From CAYMLL01 sp964390645 (GTDB lineage Bacteria > Planctomycetota > UBA8108), in the NCBI GenBank assembly GCA_964390645.1, contig CAYMLL010000354.1, forward strand, positions 1 to 6,895: a stretch of 6,895 nt of DNA, in the 5' to 3' direction. Both the position numbers and the translations under genes were made by a program. Positions 1 through 6,078 of the stretch are shown in pieces; positions within the stretch are counted from its first letter, which is position 1; each line of letters begins with the position of its first letter. The notes beneath the pieces are model-generated. The model had not been told where the DNA came from, did no database searches, and saw only the letters and a program-made list of their open reading frames with translations.

Positions 1-726
1 TTATACGAGTCGTTGATCCTGCGGGGGGCGATACGATGCGGGGCGCGCGACCTCTGGAAGATCGGCACTCCGTTCGACGAGATCCCCCGGGAGGCGGTCG
101 AGGCGAAGCTCGGCGGCGGTGGCGGCGGCTTCCCCCCGTTCAAGGGCCGTGCGACGACCGAATGGAACGACGCCTCGCTCGCCGAGGCGATCGCGGCAGC
201 GGTGGTGCGGTCACTGCAGGACGCGGGAGATATCTCGCTCGAGACCGCTCACGCCGGCGGCGACCGTGGTGGCGGCTGGCTCCGGTTCTACCTGCGAGGG
301 AACGGTGCCGACGAACAGGCGTCGGAGATCTTCGCGGAATCGATGCAGCAGGTCCTCGGCCCCCTCGACAACCCGCGGTACATGATCCCCCGGCACGTCA
401 CGGTCGAACACGACACCTGGCTGAGCCGGACGCTTCCCACGATCGTCGGCAGGTTCTTCAGGAGACGGAGCGACCGGCTGGCCATGTACCACGCGGTCCC
501 GAAGCGCCTCGCGAAGAACAAGGATCTGGCGGCGGTCTTTCAGAGCCACTGGAACCAGCACGTCAGTCCCGGAGACGTCGTCTACGGCTACGGCGAGGCG
601 GGCGGCCGCGCGGTCCAGCAGGCGATCGACGAGGGCCTGTCGCCGCAAGGCGACTTCCACCGCAAGAAGGTGTTCGGGGCGGGGTGGGCGCCGGCTCGGG
701 ACGCCGTGGGCAGCTCTGCGCGCTGA
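1..726 (+). CDS. C-terminal part of a probable DEAD/DEAH-box helicase family protein (5' end outside window)
   Basis: The frame is open from the first base, so this is the last 241 residues of a longer protein; the start is outside the window. No helicase motif (Walker A, DEAH, motif VI) lies in this piece. The assignment rests on the tail: a 'W..HVSPGDVVYGYGEAGG' stretch (about residues 184-202), followed by an AQ/QQ-type helix and a final aromatic-Trp end ('VFGAGW', 224-229). This resembles, from memory, the extreme C-terminus of large (about 1000-residue) DEAD/DEAH helicases found in actinobacteria and planctomycetes. Other visible features are an acidic/basic 'ARDLWKIGTPF' segment (15-25), a Gly6 run (38-43, bases 112-129) that looks like a flexible linker, and a basic 'RFFRRRSDR' patch (151-159). 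The 12 residues after VFGAGW look like trailing sequence. Coding is well supported by residue composition; the family call is moderate, and another nucleic-acid-processing ATPase is possible. Confidence 0.55.
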   Translation, partial: LYESLILRGAIRCGARDLWKIGTPFDEIPREAVEAKLGGGGGGFPPFKGRATTEWNDASLAEAIAAAVVRSLQDAGDISLETAHAGGDRGGGWLRFYLRGNGADEQASEIFAESMQQVLGPLDNPRYMIPRHVTVEHDTWLSRTLPTIVGRFFRRRSDRLAMYHAVPKRLAKNKDLAAVFQSHWNQHVSPGDVVYGYGEAGGRAVQQAIDEGLSPQGDFHRKKVFGAGWAPARDAVGSSAR

Positions 727-884
727 GATCAGCGGCTCTCGCCTTGGTTCTCCGGGAGCTCGGGACTCTCCGAGATCCAGCTCGACCCGGGGGACGAGCC
801 GCCGCGACGAGTCCTCGAGCGCGAACCCCGTGGGGCTCGATTCCTGCCCGGAGCGGCCGGCGATGTCGGCGTCGAGCTCGGTGG

Positions 885-894
885 GGGACGTCCC
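885..894. repeat. 10-bp perfect palindrome GGGACGTCCC
   Basis: The sequence equals its own reverse complement and shares the GGGACGTC core with the tandem repeat at 1163-1202. It could be a dimer-type protein binding site, but at this base composition short palindromes of this kind arise by chance. Confidence 0.4.
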
Positions 895-1162
895 GGTCGA
901 GCTGCGGTGCGCCGGTGGATTGTGACGGTGGAGAAGCCGGAACGCGGGACGGGGTTGCGTCGGAGAACTTCCGGCTGTCCCGGCGGAAAGCGCGGTAGTC
1001 GCAGACGTGTCGCCGAGGGTGTTCGAGCCGGTCAGCCAGGGTGACGAGCAAGAGCTGTCGAGGGTCGATCGTGCGCATGGAGGACGGTGCGAACCGGCGC
1101 GCCTGGCAACCTGCAGTCCGCGGAAGTCGCTCGAGATCACGGCTCGTTCGAGCTCGTTGGAC

Positions 1163-1202
1163 GGGACGCCGTGGGACGTCTCGGGACGTCTCGGGACGTC
1201 GT
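1163..1202. repeat. Four tandem 10-bp units (GGGACGTCTC type)
   Basis: Units start at 1163, 1173, 1183 and 1193. The second and third are identical (GGGACGTCTC); the first (GGGACGCCGT) and fourth (GGGACGTCGT) are variants. The last three units contain the palindrome GACGTC. The 10-base period is close to one DNA helical turn, so each unit would face the same side of the helix. It lies about 420 bases upstream of the propeller gene start. Function unknown; simple slippage is the plain alternative. Confidence 0.75.
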
Positions 1203-1606
1203 GGCCGGGCCTCGGCTGAACGTCGTCCTTGGTATGGAGGAGCTGTCGGAGTCCGTGCCCCGGGGGGCGTCGATCCTGAAGCGGGTTCATCATGGCGCGG
1301 TGGTCGCGCCGACGCCCGAGGGGCGACGTGACTGGCCTTGCAGGAAGTCCGGCGGGACCGTGGAGTATCAACGCTCGGTGGGGTTGACGAGCTCTCGTCA
1401 CGAGCAGTGCCGAGCGTCGTGGAGGACAGCCTGGACGATCGCCGTGGACCTGGAGCAGGTGGCGTCGGAGCAGGGTGGAGTCTTCACGTCTCGAGACAGG
1501 GCGGGTGGCACTGGTGAGCGAAGAAACGCAGCGTGAATCGAGCCTCCGTACCGGTTTACGCTGGACGTGAGAACAGTTGATGGCGGAAGCTTCCTGCTCG
1601 TTGTTC

Positions 1607-1613
1607 AGGAGGG
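1607..1613 (+). promoter_or_regulatory. Ribosome binding site AGGAGGG for the propeller gene
   Basis: A near-perfect Shine-Dalgarno sequence ends 8 bases before the ATG at 1622. It fixes that ATG as the start over the in-frame TTG at 1577. A closer ATG at 1614 hits a stop after three codons. Confidence 0.75.
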
Positions 1614-1621
1614 ATGAACGG

Positions 1622-2887
1622 ATGAGGTCGATTCGAATCTCGGTGCCGGTGCTCGTGCTCGCGTCGACGTTGGTTCACGCCGGCGGGTCGTCCATCTTCC
1701 GTCGCGCCGACGCCAACTGCGACGGCTCTCTCGACGTCTCCGACGGCGTGTTCACGCTCCTCTGGCTCTTCGCTGACGGCGTTGCGCCGTGCTGCCTGGA
1801 TGCGGCCGACTCGAACGACGACGGCGTCGTCGACGTCTCCGACCCGAGCTTCGCGCTGGCATTCCTGTTCAACGGCGGATCATCGCTGCCGCCGCCCGCG
1901 TTCGATTGCGGTGGGGATCCGACGCCCGACGATCTCCTTTGCACCGGCTACTCGGGCTGCGAACCCGTCGACCATGACCCCGTGCTGACCGAGTGGCGCG
2001 TCCCCTGGTCGAACAGCCGACCGCGAGATCCTTACGTCGCCGCCGACGGACGCGTCTGGTTCGTCGGCCAGCGCGACGACTACGCCGCCGTTCTCGATCT
2101 CGACACCGAGCAGTTCACCCGCTTCGACCTGCCGTCCGGCGCCGGCCCGCACAACTTGATTGTCGGTGACTGGGTCTGGTACGCGGGCAACACCGACTCC
2201 CACATCGGCCGGCTCGACCCGGCGACAGGAAACATCGTCGAGATCCCGATGCCGCTGGCCGCGGCGCGGGATCCCCACACGCTCGTCTTCAACAGCGACG
2301 GCGACATCTGGTTCACCGTGCAGAACGGCAACTTTGTCGGCAAGCTTGACACCGAGACACTGGATGTCCGGCTCGTGGTGGTGCCGACGTCGCGCGCGAG
2401 GCCCTACGGCATCGTGCTCGACTCCAACGATCGCCCGTGGATCGCGGAGTTCGGAACGAACAAGATCGCCACGGTCGACCCGGTCACGTTCGAGCTCGAG
2501 GAGATCTCTCTTCCTCGCTCGGGCGCGAGACCGCGACGGCTCGTCGTCACGTCGGATGACATCGTCTGGTACGTCGATCACTCGGGAGGCTACCTGGGGC
2601 GCCTGGACCCCGGGACCGGGGCGATCGAGGAGCGTCGCCTCCCCGGAGGCAGCCGCTCGCGTCCCTACGGCATGGCGGTGGACCATCGCGATCGGATCTG
2701 GTGCGTCGAGAGCGGACCGGATCCGAACCGCTTCGTCGGCTTCAACCCGGCGACGGAGACATTCTTCAGCGTCACGGAGATCGAGAGCGGCGGCGGCACC
2801 GTGCGGCACATGTACTTCGACGAGCCGACGCGCGCCGTGTGGTTCGGGACCGACGCGAACACCGTCGGCCGAGCTGTCGTCGAGTAG
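1622..2887 (+). CDS. Secreted protein: dockerin-like Ca-binding pair plus seven-repeat Vgb-like beta-propeller
   Basis: 421 residues from the ATG chosen by its AGGAGGG site. Residues 1-20 form a Sec signal peptide (basic start, VLVLASTLVHA, likely cut after Ala20). Residues 26-113 are a dockerin-like segment with two EF-hand-type loops, DANCDGSLDVSD (30-41) and DSNDDGVVDVSD (63-74). Each is followed by a hydrophobic helix and then a Cys-containing 'DCGGDPTPDDLLC' tail of the kind common in planctomycete secreted proteins. From about residue 121 there are seven repeats spaced about 43 residues apart. Each has a 'xxWF/Y...IGRLDPxTG' core (near 144, 184, 228, 271, 314, 358, 405) and a 'LP..ARP.G' linker. 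This fits a seven-bladed propeller of the virginiamycin B lyase family. That enzyme linearises type B streptogramins, but most relatives have no tested activity, and I cannot confirm the catalytic residues here. It probably acts outside the cytoplasm as a binding or lyase-like protein. It stands alone, with 237 bases before the next gene. Confidence 0.85.
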   Translation: MRSIRISVPVLVLASTLVHAGGSSIFRRADANCDGSLDVSDGVFTLLWLFADGVAPCCLDAADSNDDGVVDVSDPSFALAFLFNGGSSLPPPAFDCGGDPTPDDLLCTGYSGCEPVDHDPVLTEWRVPWSNSRPRDPYVAADGRVWFVGQRDDYAAVLDLDTEQFTRFDLPSGAGPHNLIVGDWVWYAGNTDSHIGRLDPATGNIVEIPMPLAAARDPHTLVFNSDGDIWFTVQNGNFVGKLDTETLDVRLVVVPTSRARPYGIVLDSNDRPWIAEFGTNKIATVDPVTFELEEISLPRSGARPRRLVVTSDDIVWYVDHSGGYLGRLDPGTGAIEERRLPGGSRSRPYGMAVDHRDRIWCVESGPDPNRFVGFNPATETFFSVTEIESGGGTVRHMYFDEPTRAVWFGTDANTVGRAVVE

Positions 2888-2933
2888 TCGAGCGCGAGCG
2901 GGCGCTTCCGCCGTCGACATCCGGAGGTCGAGA

Positions 2934-2954
2934 ATCCTGCCCGATCCACAGGAT
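2934..2954 (+). terminator. Possible weak hairpin after the propeller gene
   Basis: ATCCTG (2934-2939) can pair with CAGGAT (2949-2954) across a 9-base loop, about 47 bases after the stop codon. No T-run follows, so it is a poor intrinsic terminator and may be chance. Confidence 0.2.
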
Positions 2955-3001
2955 CCCGAGGGCAGACGCTCGTGTCGGGACCCTGGAGGTGAAGGTCGTA
3001 T

Positions 3002-3031
3002 TTGACGTCGCGAGAGCCGAGTGACTACGAT
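3002..3031 (+). promoter_or_regulatory. Candidate sigma-70-type promoter for the CcmH-like secreted protein gene
   Basis: TTGACG (3002-3007, five of six matches to the -35 consensus) is separated by 18 bases from TACGAT (3026-3031, four of six to the -10). It would start transcription about 85 bases before the ATG at 3125. The TTG of the -35 box is also the first possible in-frame start of the gene, which argues against translation starting there. The prediction is by pattern only. Confidence 0.4.
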
Positions 3032-3110
3032 GACCACCATCTCCGCTGCCTCTACGGTCCCGTTCACGGGCTCTGGCTTCGAGCTGACGACAGGAATCCT
3101 GAGAACGCCA

Positions 3111-3117
3111 AGGGGAG
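3111..3117 (+). promoter_or_regulatory. Ribosome binding site AGGGGAG
   Basis: It lies 7 bases before the ATG at 3125. With the signal peptide that follows directly, it sets the start there; the 41 in-frame residues upstream look non-coding. Confidence 0.65.
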
Positions 3118-3124
3118 TTTTCCG

Positions 3125-4444
3125 ATGAGCCTCACCCGATCCGTGCTTCTGCTGGCGCTGCTGTCCTTGCTGATTCCGTCGCCCGGGGCGGAGTCCCCCG
3201 GCGCCGCGTTCGCGGAGGAGAAGAAGGAGCCGGACACGGAGGAGAAGAAGGAGCCGGACACGGAGAAGCCACCGCCGCTCGTCACCGGCGCGGCTGATGT
3301 TCTCCGGCACGTGCCGAAGAAGTTCGCGAAGCTCCTCGGCGCGGACGACGGCAGGGTCGAGCTGCACATCGAAGGCGAGAAGGAGCCGAGCTCGTGGAAG
3401 CTCCTTCCCGACGCGGAGATCAAGCGTCTCGGCTGGTGGGGCCGGATCGAGCAGTTCCGCGAGGGCGACCGCGTCTGGGTCTGGTTCAGCGTCGGCAAGG
3501 ACAGGAAGCCGCGACAGGTCCTGCTGCTCGCGGACGAGATCTCCGAGCAGGACATCCACGCGCTACCGCTGATCCTGCAGAGCGTGGATGTCGACAAGCA
3601 GACGATGACGGTGAAGCGGGGCAAGGACGGGAAGCGGACGCTCCGTCTGCCGGACGGGAGCCGGGTCGAGCGCGACGGGGAGACCTTCGTCTGCACGTGG
3701 ACGGAGCCGGCCGGAGGCGTCTTCTTCCGTGCCGCGATTGGCGATCCACTCCTGATCCAGACCGCGGATGACGGTTCCGACGATTCTGTCCGTGCACGCA
3801 GGGTCGTGCCCCCGGATGAAATCGAGGTTCAGCGCAGAAAGCAGATGTCCCGTCTCCGCGAGGAGTGGGCGGAGCGTGGTCTTACAGGATCGGTCCTCTT
3901 TCTTCACCCCCTCGGCGGGGAGATGGAACTGATGCTCGACCACGAGGCCATCCGCTGGGGGCGCAACCTGAAGAGCGGCGACGAGGTGCGCCTCGTCGCG
4001 AGCGGGGACGGGGCCGAGCCGATCGACGCCGTGGTCAAGCTCGTCGAGCCGTGGCGCGAGCGGACCCGTCTGCGTCTCGTGGTCGACGGGATCCGGCAAA
4101 GCGAGCTGGCTGCAGGAGAACGCGTCCGGCTCCGGGTTCGGCCGCCGGGCCGGGAGATCCTGAGCTCCGACCTGCCACCGGATCTCGGTCGCCCGCGTAC
4201 GAGGGCGGGGCGCATCGACTGGTTTCTCGCCACGGTCTACTGCCCCTGCAAGGTCGGTGGCGACCGCTGCACGGGCATGTTCTACACGCTCGCGGGCTGC
4301 AACCAGAACAAGTGCCCGATGCCGGGGCGCTTCCGCAAGCAGATCGGCGATCTGATCGACGAGGACCTCGACGACCGGGCCATCTTCGATGAGCTGCGGA
4401 AGTCGCGCGGTCCCGACTGTTGCAGACCACACCTGCTCCGATGA
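3125..4444 (+). CDS. Secreted protein with C-terminal CcmH/NrfF-like cysteine-rich module
   Basis: 439 residues. Residues 1-30 are a Sec signal peptide (SLTRSVLLLALLSLLI, likely cut after AFA). A charged linker follows, with a perfect repeat of EEKKEPDT (31-46). Residues about 52-345 form no family I recognise. They are rich in short beta-strand patterns (VWVWFSV, LRLVVDG, VRLRVRP) with repeated 'GDxVRL/W' turns, suggesting several small beta-barrel-like units; a helix (232-251, RRKQMSRLREEWAERG) divides them. Residues about 362-439 carry C373-P-C375, then C382, C392 and C397, then a helical 'RKQIGDLIDEDLDDRAIFDELRKS' pattern ending in GPDCCRPHL (C432, C433). The helices and closing 'G...RP' resemble CcmH/NrfF, the periplasmic thiol protein of cytochrome c maturation, though the CxxC motif is replaced by CxC and the protein is far longer than CcmH. 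An extracytoplasmic redox or metal-binding role is an inference. No other cytochrome c maturation gene is visible. Confidence 0.8.
   Translation: MSLTRSVLLLALLSLLIPSPGAESPGAAFAEEKKEPDTEEKKEPDTEKPPPLVTGAADVLRHVPKKFAKLLGADDGRVELHIEGEKEPSSWKLLPDAEIKRLGWWGRIEQFREGDRVWVWFSVGKDRKPRQVLLLADEISEQDIHALPLILQSVDVDKQTMTVKRGKDGKRTLRLPDGSRVERDGETFVCTWTEPAGGVFFRAAIGDPLLIQTADDGSDDSVRARRVVPPDEIEVQRRKQMSRLREEWAERGLTGSVLFLHPLGGEMELMLDHEAIRWGRNLKSGDEVRLVASGDGAEPIDAVVKLVEPWRERTRLRLVVDGIRQSELAAGERVRLRVRPPGREILSSDLPPDLGRPRTRAGRIDWFLATVYCPCKVGGDRCTGMFYTLAGCNQNKCPMPGRFRKQIGDLIDEDLDDRAIFDELRKSRGPDCCRPHLLR
3215..3262 (+). repeat. Perfect 24-bp tandem duplication inside the gene
   Basis: Bases 3215-3238 are repeated exactly at 3239-3262, each encoding EEKKEPDT, just after the signal peptide cleavage site. 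The length is a multiple of three, so copy number can change without breaking the frame. It lengthens a charged linker between the export signal and the folded part. Confidence 0.9.
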
Positions 4445-4917
4445 CGTCGAGTGGTGCCCGGGCTCGCGCCCCGCACGGAGAAGGGCTGCTCGCGTCGACC
4501 GACGGATCGTGAATCGTCAGCTCCCGGTGGGTATCCGCGTGGCGGAGGCCGCGGCTCGAGAGCAGAGCCCTGGGTCCGGAGCACGACCGGAACGCGGGCT
4601 CCGAGCCCGGCCGGCTCCGCTCGAAAGGAAAACCACACGGACGAGCGAGTCAGGACAGCTCTGCGGCGGGATATGGCCTGATTCTCGGCGTACGATGGCC
4701 GAGTTCCATGCACGAAACTACCGAAGGTCCTGACGAAGAGCAGGGCGGGTTTCCGTCGCGACGAGCAGTCCCGCTTGCGAGCGACGAGAGCAGGAAGTTC
4801 AGCGAGCTTGCTGGGGGGTGTGCGGAGCAGCGAAGGGCGCGGACAGCTGATGGTCGTTGAGGTGACCATGGCGCCGTATCCTGCGGCACCTCGGTTGAGG
4901 GGCTTCCCCCGAGAAGG
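4445..4917. other. Gene-free stretch between convergent genes
   Basis: 473 bases between the 3' ends of the CcmH-like gene (+) and the PEP-CTERM gene (-). The open frames across it have no recognisable product. It contains three small inverted repeats: CGGGCT/AGCCCG (4595-4609, 3-base loop), ATGGTC/GACCAT (4850-4869, 8-base loop) and a GC hairpin at 4890-4913. Bidirectional termination would be expected here, but none of the three has a clear T-run. Confidence 0.55.
4890..4913 (-). terminator. Candidate terminator hairpin of the PEP-CTERM gene
   Basis: It lies 4 bases past the stop of the minus-strand gene. CTCGG (4890-4894) can pair with CCGAG (4909-4913), or, as an alternative fold, GGGG (4899-4902) with CCCC (4906-4909). 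The position is right for a terminator, but no T-run follows on the minus strand. Confidence 0.3.
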
Positions 4918-5643
4918 TCAGGAAGCGGAGAGCCTGCCACGACGTCGCCAGCCGTAGCCGATCAGACCCGCAGCGCCGATGGCCAGGAGCGCAAGACTTG
5001 ACGGTTCGGGAACAGCTACTGTTTGAATCTGGATTCCGGCGAGAAGACCATCACGGTGTACTCGATTCATGAAGACAGTGGTGCTGTCTGCAGTGAGCCC
5101 CGTGAAAACCATGTAGTTGGACTCGGAAAACGACGATCCGACAAAGCCGTCCGCGGAAGACATGGAAGCTCCATCAGGGTTCACGTCGATGAAGGTTCCC
5201 GTCGTCAACCCCAGGGCGATGGTGTCCAACGGGGGATCGGCATTCACAGGAGACTTGTAGTATGCGTAGATGTCGTATGAGACGTGGCCTTCCGCCGCAA
5301 GGAATGCTGTCATGTCCGATACGGTGACAAACGTATCTTCAAGCGTTGTCGGAGTTGAATCTCTCAACCCCGCTTCGTAAAGCGCCAGGAAACCGTTCGT
5401 GCCATCCGAATTCCCGAAGTCACGCGCGGTATTGGCTCTGTCTATCGTCGCCCCGTCCAAGGTGATATCAACAACGGTAGAGAGAATATTCGAGGTACTC
5501 TCTGAGATATTCTCCCAGCCGGTGGTGGCGATCACACCGGTGGATTCGAGAGAGAGAATCTGGCGAGGGAGATCGGAGTTCGTGAAGTTCACTGAGATAA
5601 GCCCGGCGTTTACCGTCACCGTCGAGGCAAGAAGAACGAACAA
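4918..5643 (-). CDS. PEP-CTERM sorting domain protein (5' end disrupted by an apparent frameshift)
   Basis: The frame shown gives 241 residues from a TTG. The C-terminus is a textbook PEP-CTERM signal: VPEPSS (211-216), a hydrophobic helix (LALLAIGAAGLIGYGW) and an RRRGR basic end. Such proteins are exported by Sec and then cut and anchored by an exosortase (EpsH/XrtA family); none is encoded here. Residues about 14-206 begin 'GLISVNFTNSD' and end 'GLLAGIQIQ', with alternating hydrophobic strands and 'YDIYAYY' in the middle. This layout is common in planctomycete/verrucomicrobial PEP-CTERM proteins with a jelly-roll-like, possibly carbohydrate-binding fold; the exact family is not identified. 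The TTG start has no ribosome binding site and leaves the signal peptide without its basic N-terminus. A normal ATG and n-region sit in another frame at 5674 (see separate entry). G+C is clearly lower than in neighbouring genes (about 45-53% in lines counted by eye), hinting at a different origin or relaxed codon use. Confidence 0.85.
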   Translation of the reverse strand: MFVLLASTVTVNAGLISVNFTNSDLPRQILSLESTGVIATTGWENISESTSNILSTVVDITLDGATIDRANTARDFGNSDGTNGFLALYEAGLRDSTPTTLEDTFVTVSDMTAFLAAEGHVSYDIYAYYKSPVNADPPLDTIALGLTTGTFIDVNPDGASMSSADGFVGSSFSESNYMVFTGLTADSTTVFMNRVHRDGLLAGIQIQTVAVPEPSSLALLAIGAAGLIGYGWRRRGRLSAS

Positions 5644-5674
5644 CGAACAGGGCTGAACTACAAGTCTTGCTCAT
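5630..5674 (-). other. Likely true start of the PEP-CTERM gene, one base out of frame
   Basis: On the minus strand, ATG at 5674-5672 begins MSKTCSSALFVV, a proper signal peptide n-region and the first part of its hydrophobic core. That frame then degrades into an Arg/Asp/His-rich shadow. The hydrophobic core continues as VLLASTVTVNA in the frame of the main gene. The two frames differ by one base; removing one base near 5638 (in the repetitive GTTGTTCGTTCTTCTT) joins them into a complete signal peptide (…SSALFVVVLLASTVTVNA) and a protein of about 252 residues. Only a weak AAGCAGG-type ribosome site precedes the ATG. A sequencing or assembly error, a real mutation and phase-variation-like slippage are all possible. 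Confidence 0.65.
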
Positions 5675-6063
5675 GGCCTGCTTCTCACGGCACTCTTCCC
5701 GGACAGGAACTCATCGCCCCGGGTCGATTCGGGCGGAGAGCCTCCGACGGCAGCTTTCAGCGTTCGAATGGCCTTTCACCCGCGCCAGAGTAGAGCGTGA
5801 CCCACGCTCGGAATACCCAACATCCGGCGTGCTCCTCGCGAAGTCAAGATATCATTCGGCCCCGGGCCCGGTCGGATCGGCTTCGGAGAGTTCCTGTCTG
5901 CGCAAGGAGGAGCCGCACAATGGTCGAGCCGGAAGACAGCAACCACACCAGGACCAGGACCGTTCTTGATCTCGGGGTGCTCGCGGACGCTCGTCGGGGA
6001 AGCCACGATCGTCGCGATGAGCGCCGGCGAGAGACTCGTCATCTCGAGTCGTGCGGTCCGAGA
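5675..6063. other. Divergent intergenic region upstream of the PEP-CTERM gene
   Basis: About 390 bases between the minus-strand PEP-CTERM start and the ribosome site of the weak ORF at 6079. It should hold the PEP-CTERM promoter. The best candidate on the minus strand is TTGACT (5847-5842) with GATGTT (5824-5819) at 17-base spacing, which is a poor -10. An AAGGAGGAG sequence (5904-5912) precedes an ATG at 5920 that is in frame with the downstream ORF. Nothing else is recognisable. Confidence 0.45.
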
Positions 6064-6078
6064 GGGGAGGAACTCTTG

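Larger units (their letters stand above)
727..1606. other. Long intergenic stretch without a convincing gene
   Basis: About 880 bases lie between the helicase-type gene and the propeller gene. Open frames exist on both strands, as expected at this G+C, but their translations are Arg/Ser/Gly/Pro-rich, lack recognisable domains and have no ribosome binding site at a sensible start. The frame of the upstream gene stays open after its TGA (724-726) until a TGA at 1042-1044, which may be chance or an eroded tail. The stretch holds a 10-bp tandem repeat (1163-1202), a perfect palindrome GGGACGTCCC (885-894) and a weak 5-bp hairpin (759-774) just after the upstream stop. I see no tRNA, known RNA or clear promoter. 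Confidence 0.6.

Noticed and set aside
36..998. Plus-strand open frame of 320 codons in a second frame over the first gene
   Set aside because: Arg-rich shadow of the frame with the balanced composition; no domain.
1163..1202. CRISPR-like array
   Set aside because: Units are only 10 bp and directly abutting, with no spacers and no cas genes.
211..1401. Long minus-strand open frame (396 codons) across the helicase-type gene and the gap
   Set aside because: It is antisense to a clearly coding stretch, rich in Arg/Pro/Ser/His, with no recognisable domain; typical high-G+C shadow.
1087..1536. Plus-strand ORF of 149 codons in the gap before the propeller gene
   Set aside because: No ribosome site, no recognisable motif, and low-complexity translation; kept only as part of the gene-free stretch.
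1624..1645. tRNA-like T-arm sequence (GGTCGATTCGAATC)
   Set aside because: It is a 10-bp palindrome within the signal peptide codons; no acceptor stem, anticodon arm or D arm fits around it.
3002..3124. 41-residue in-frame extension upstream of the CcmH-like protein
   Set aside because: It would begin at TTG inside a likely -35 box and would place residues before a good RBS and a complete signal peptide.
1880..3559. Minus-strand open frame of 559 codons across the propeller and CcmH-like genes
   Set aside because: Its composition (Arg/Val/Asp/Leu repeats) mirrors the forward codons of two well-supported genes and it crosses their boundary.
3563..4432. Minus-strand open frame of 289 codons under the CcmH-like gene
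   Set aside because: Shadow frame; no start signal and no domain, whereas the plus frame has signal peptide, RBS and conserved cysteines.
5718..5740. Second T-loop-like sequence (GGGTCGATTCGGGC)
   Set aside because: The stem does not pair properly and no cloverleaf can be drawn.
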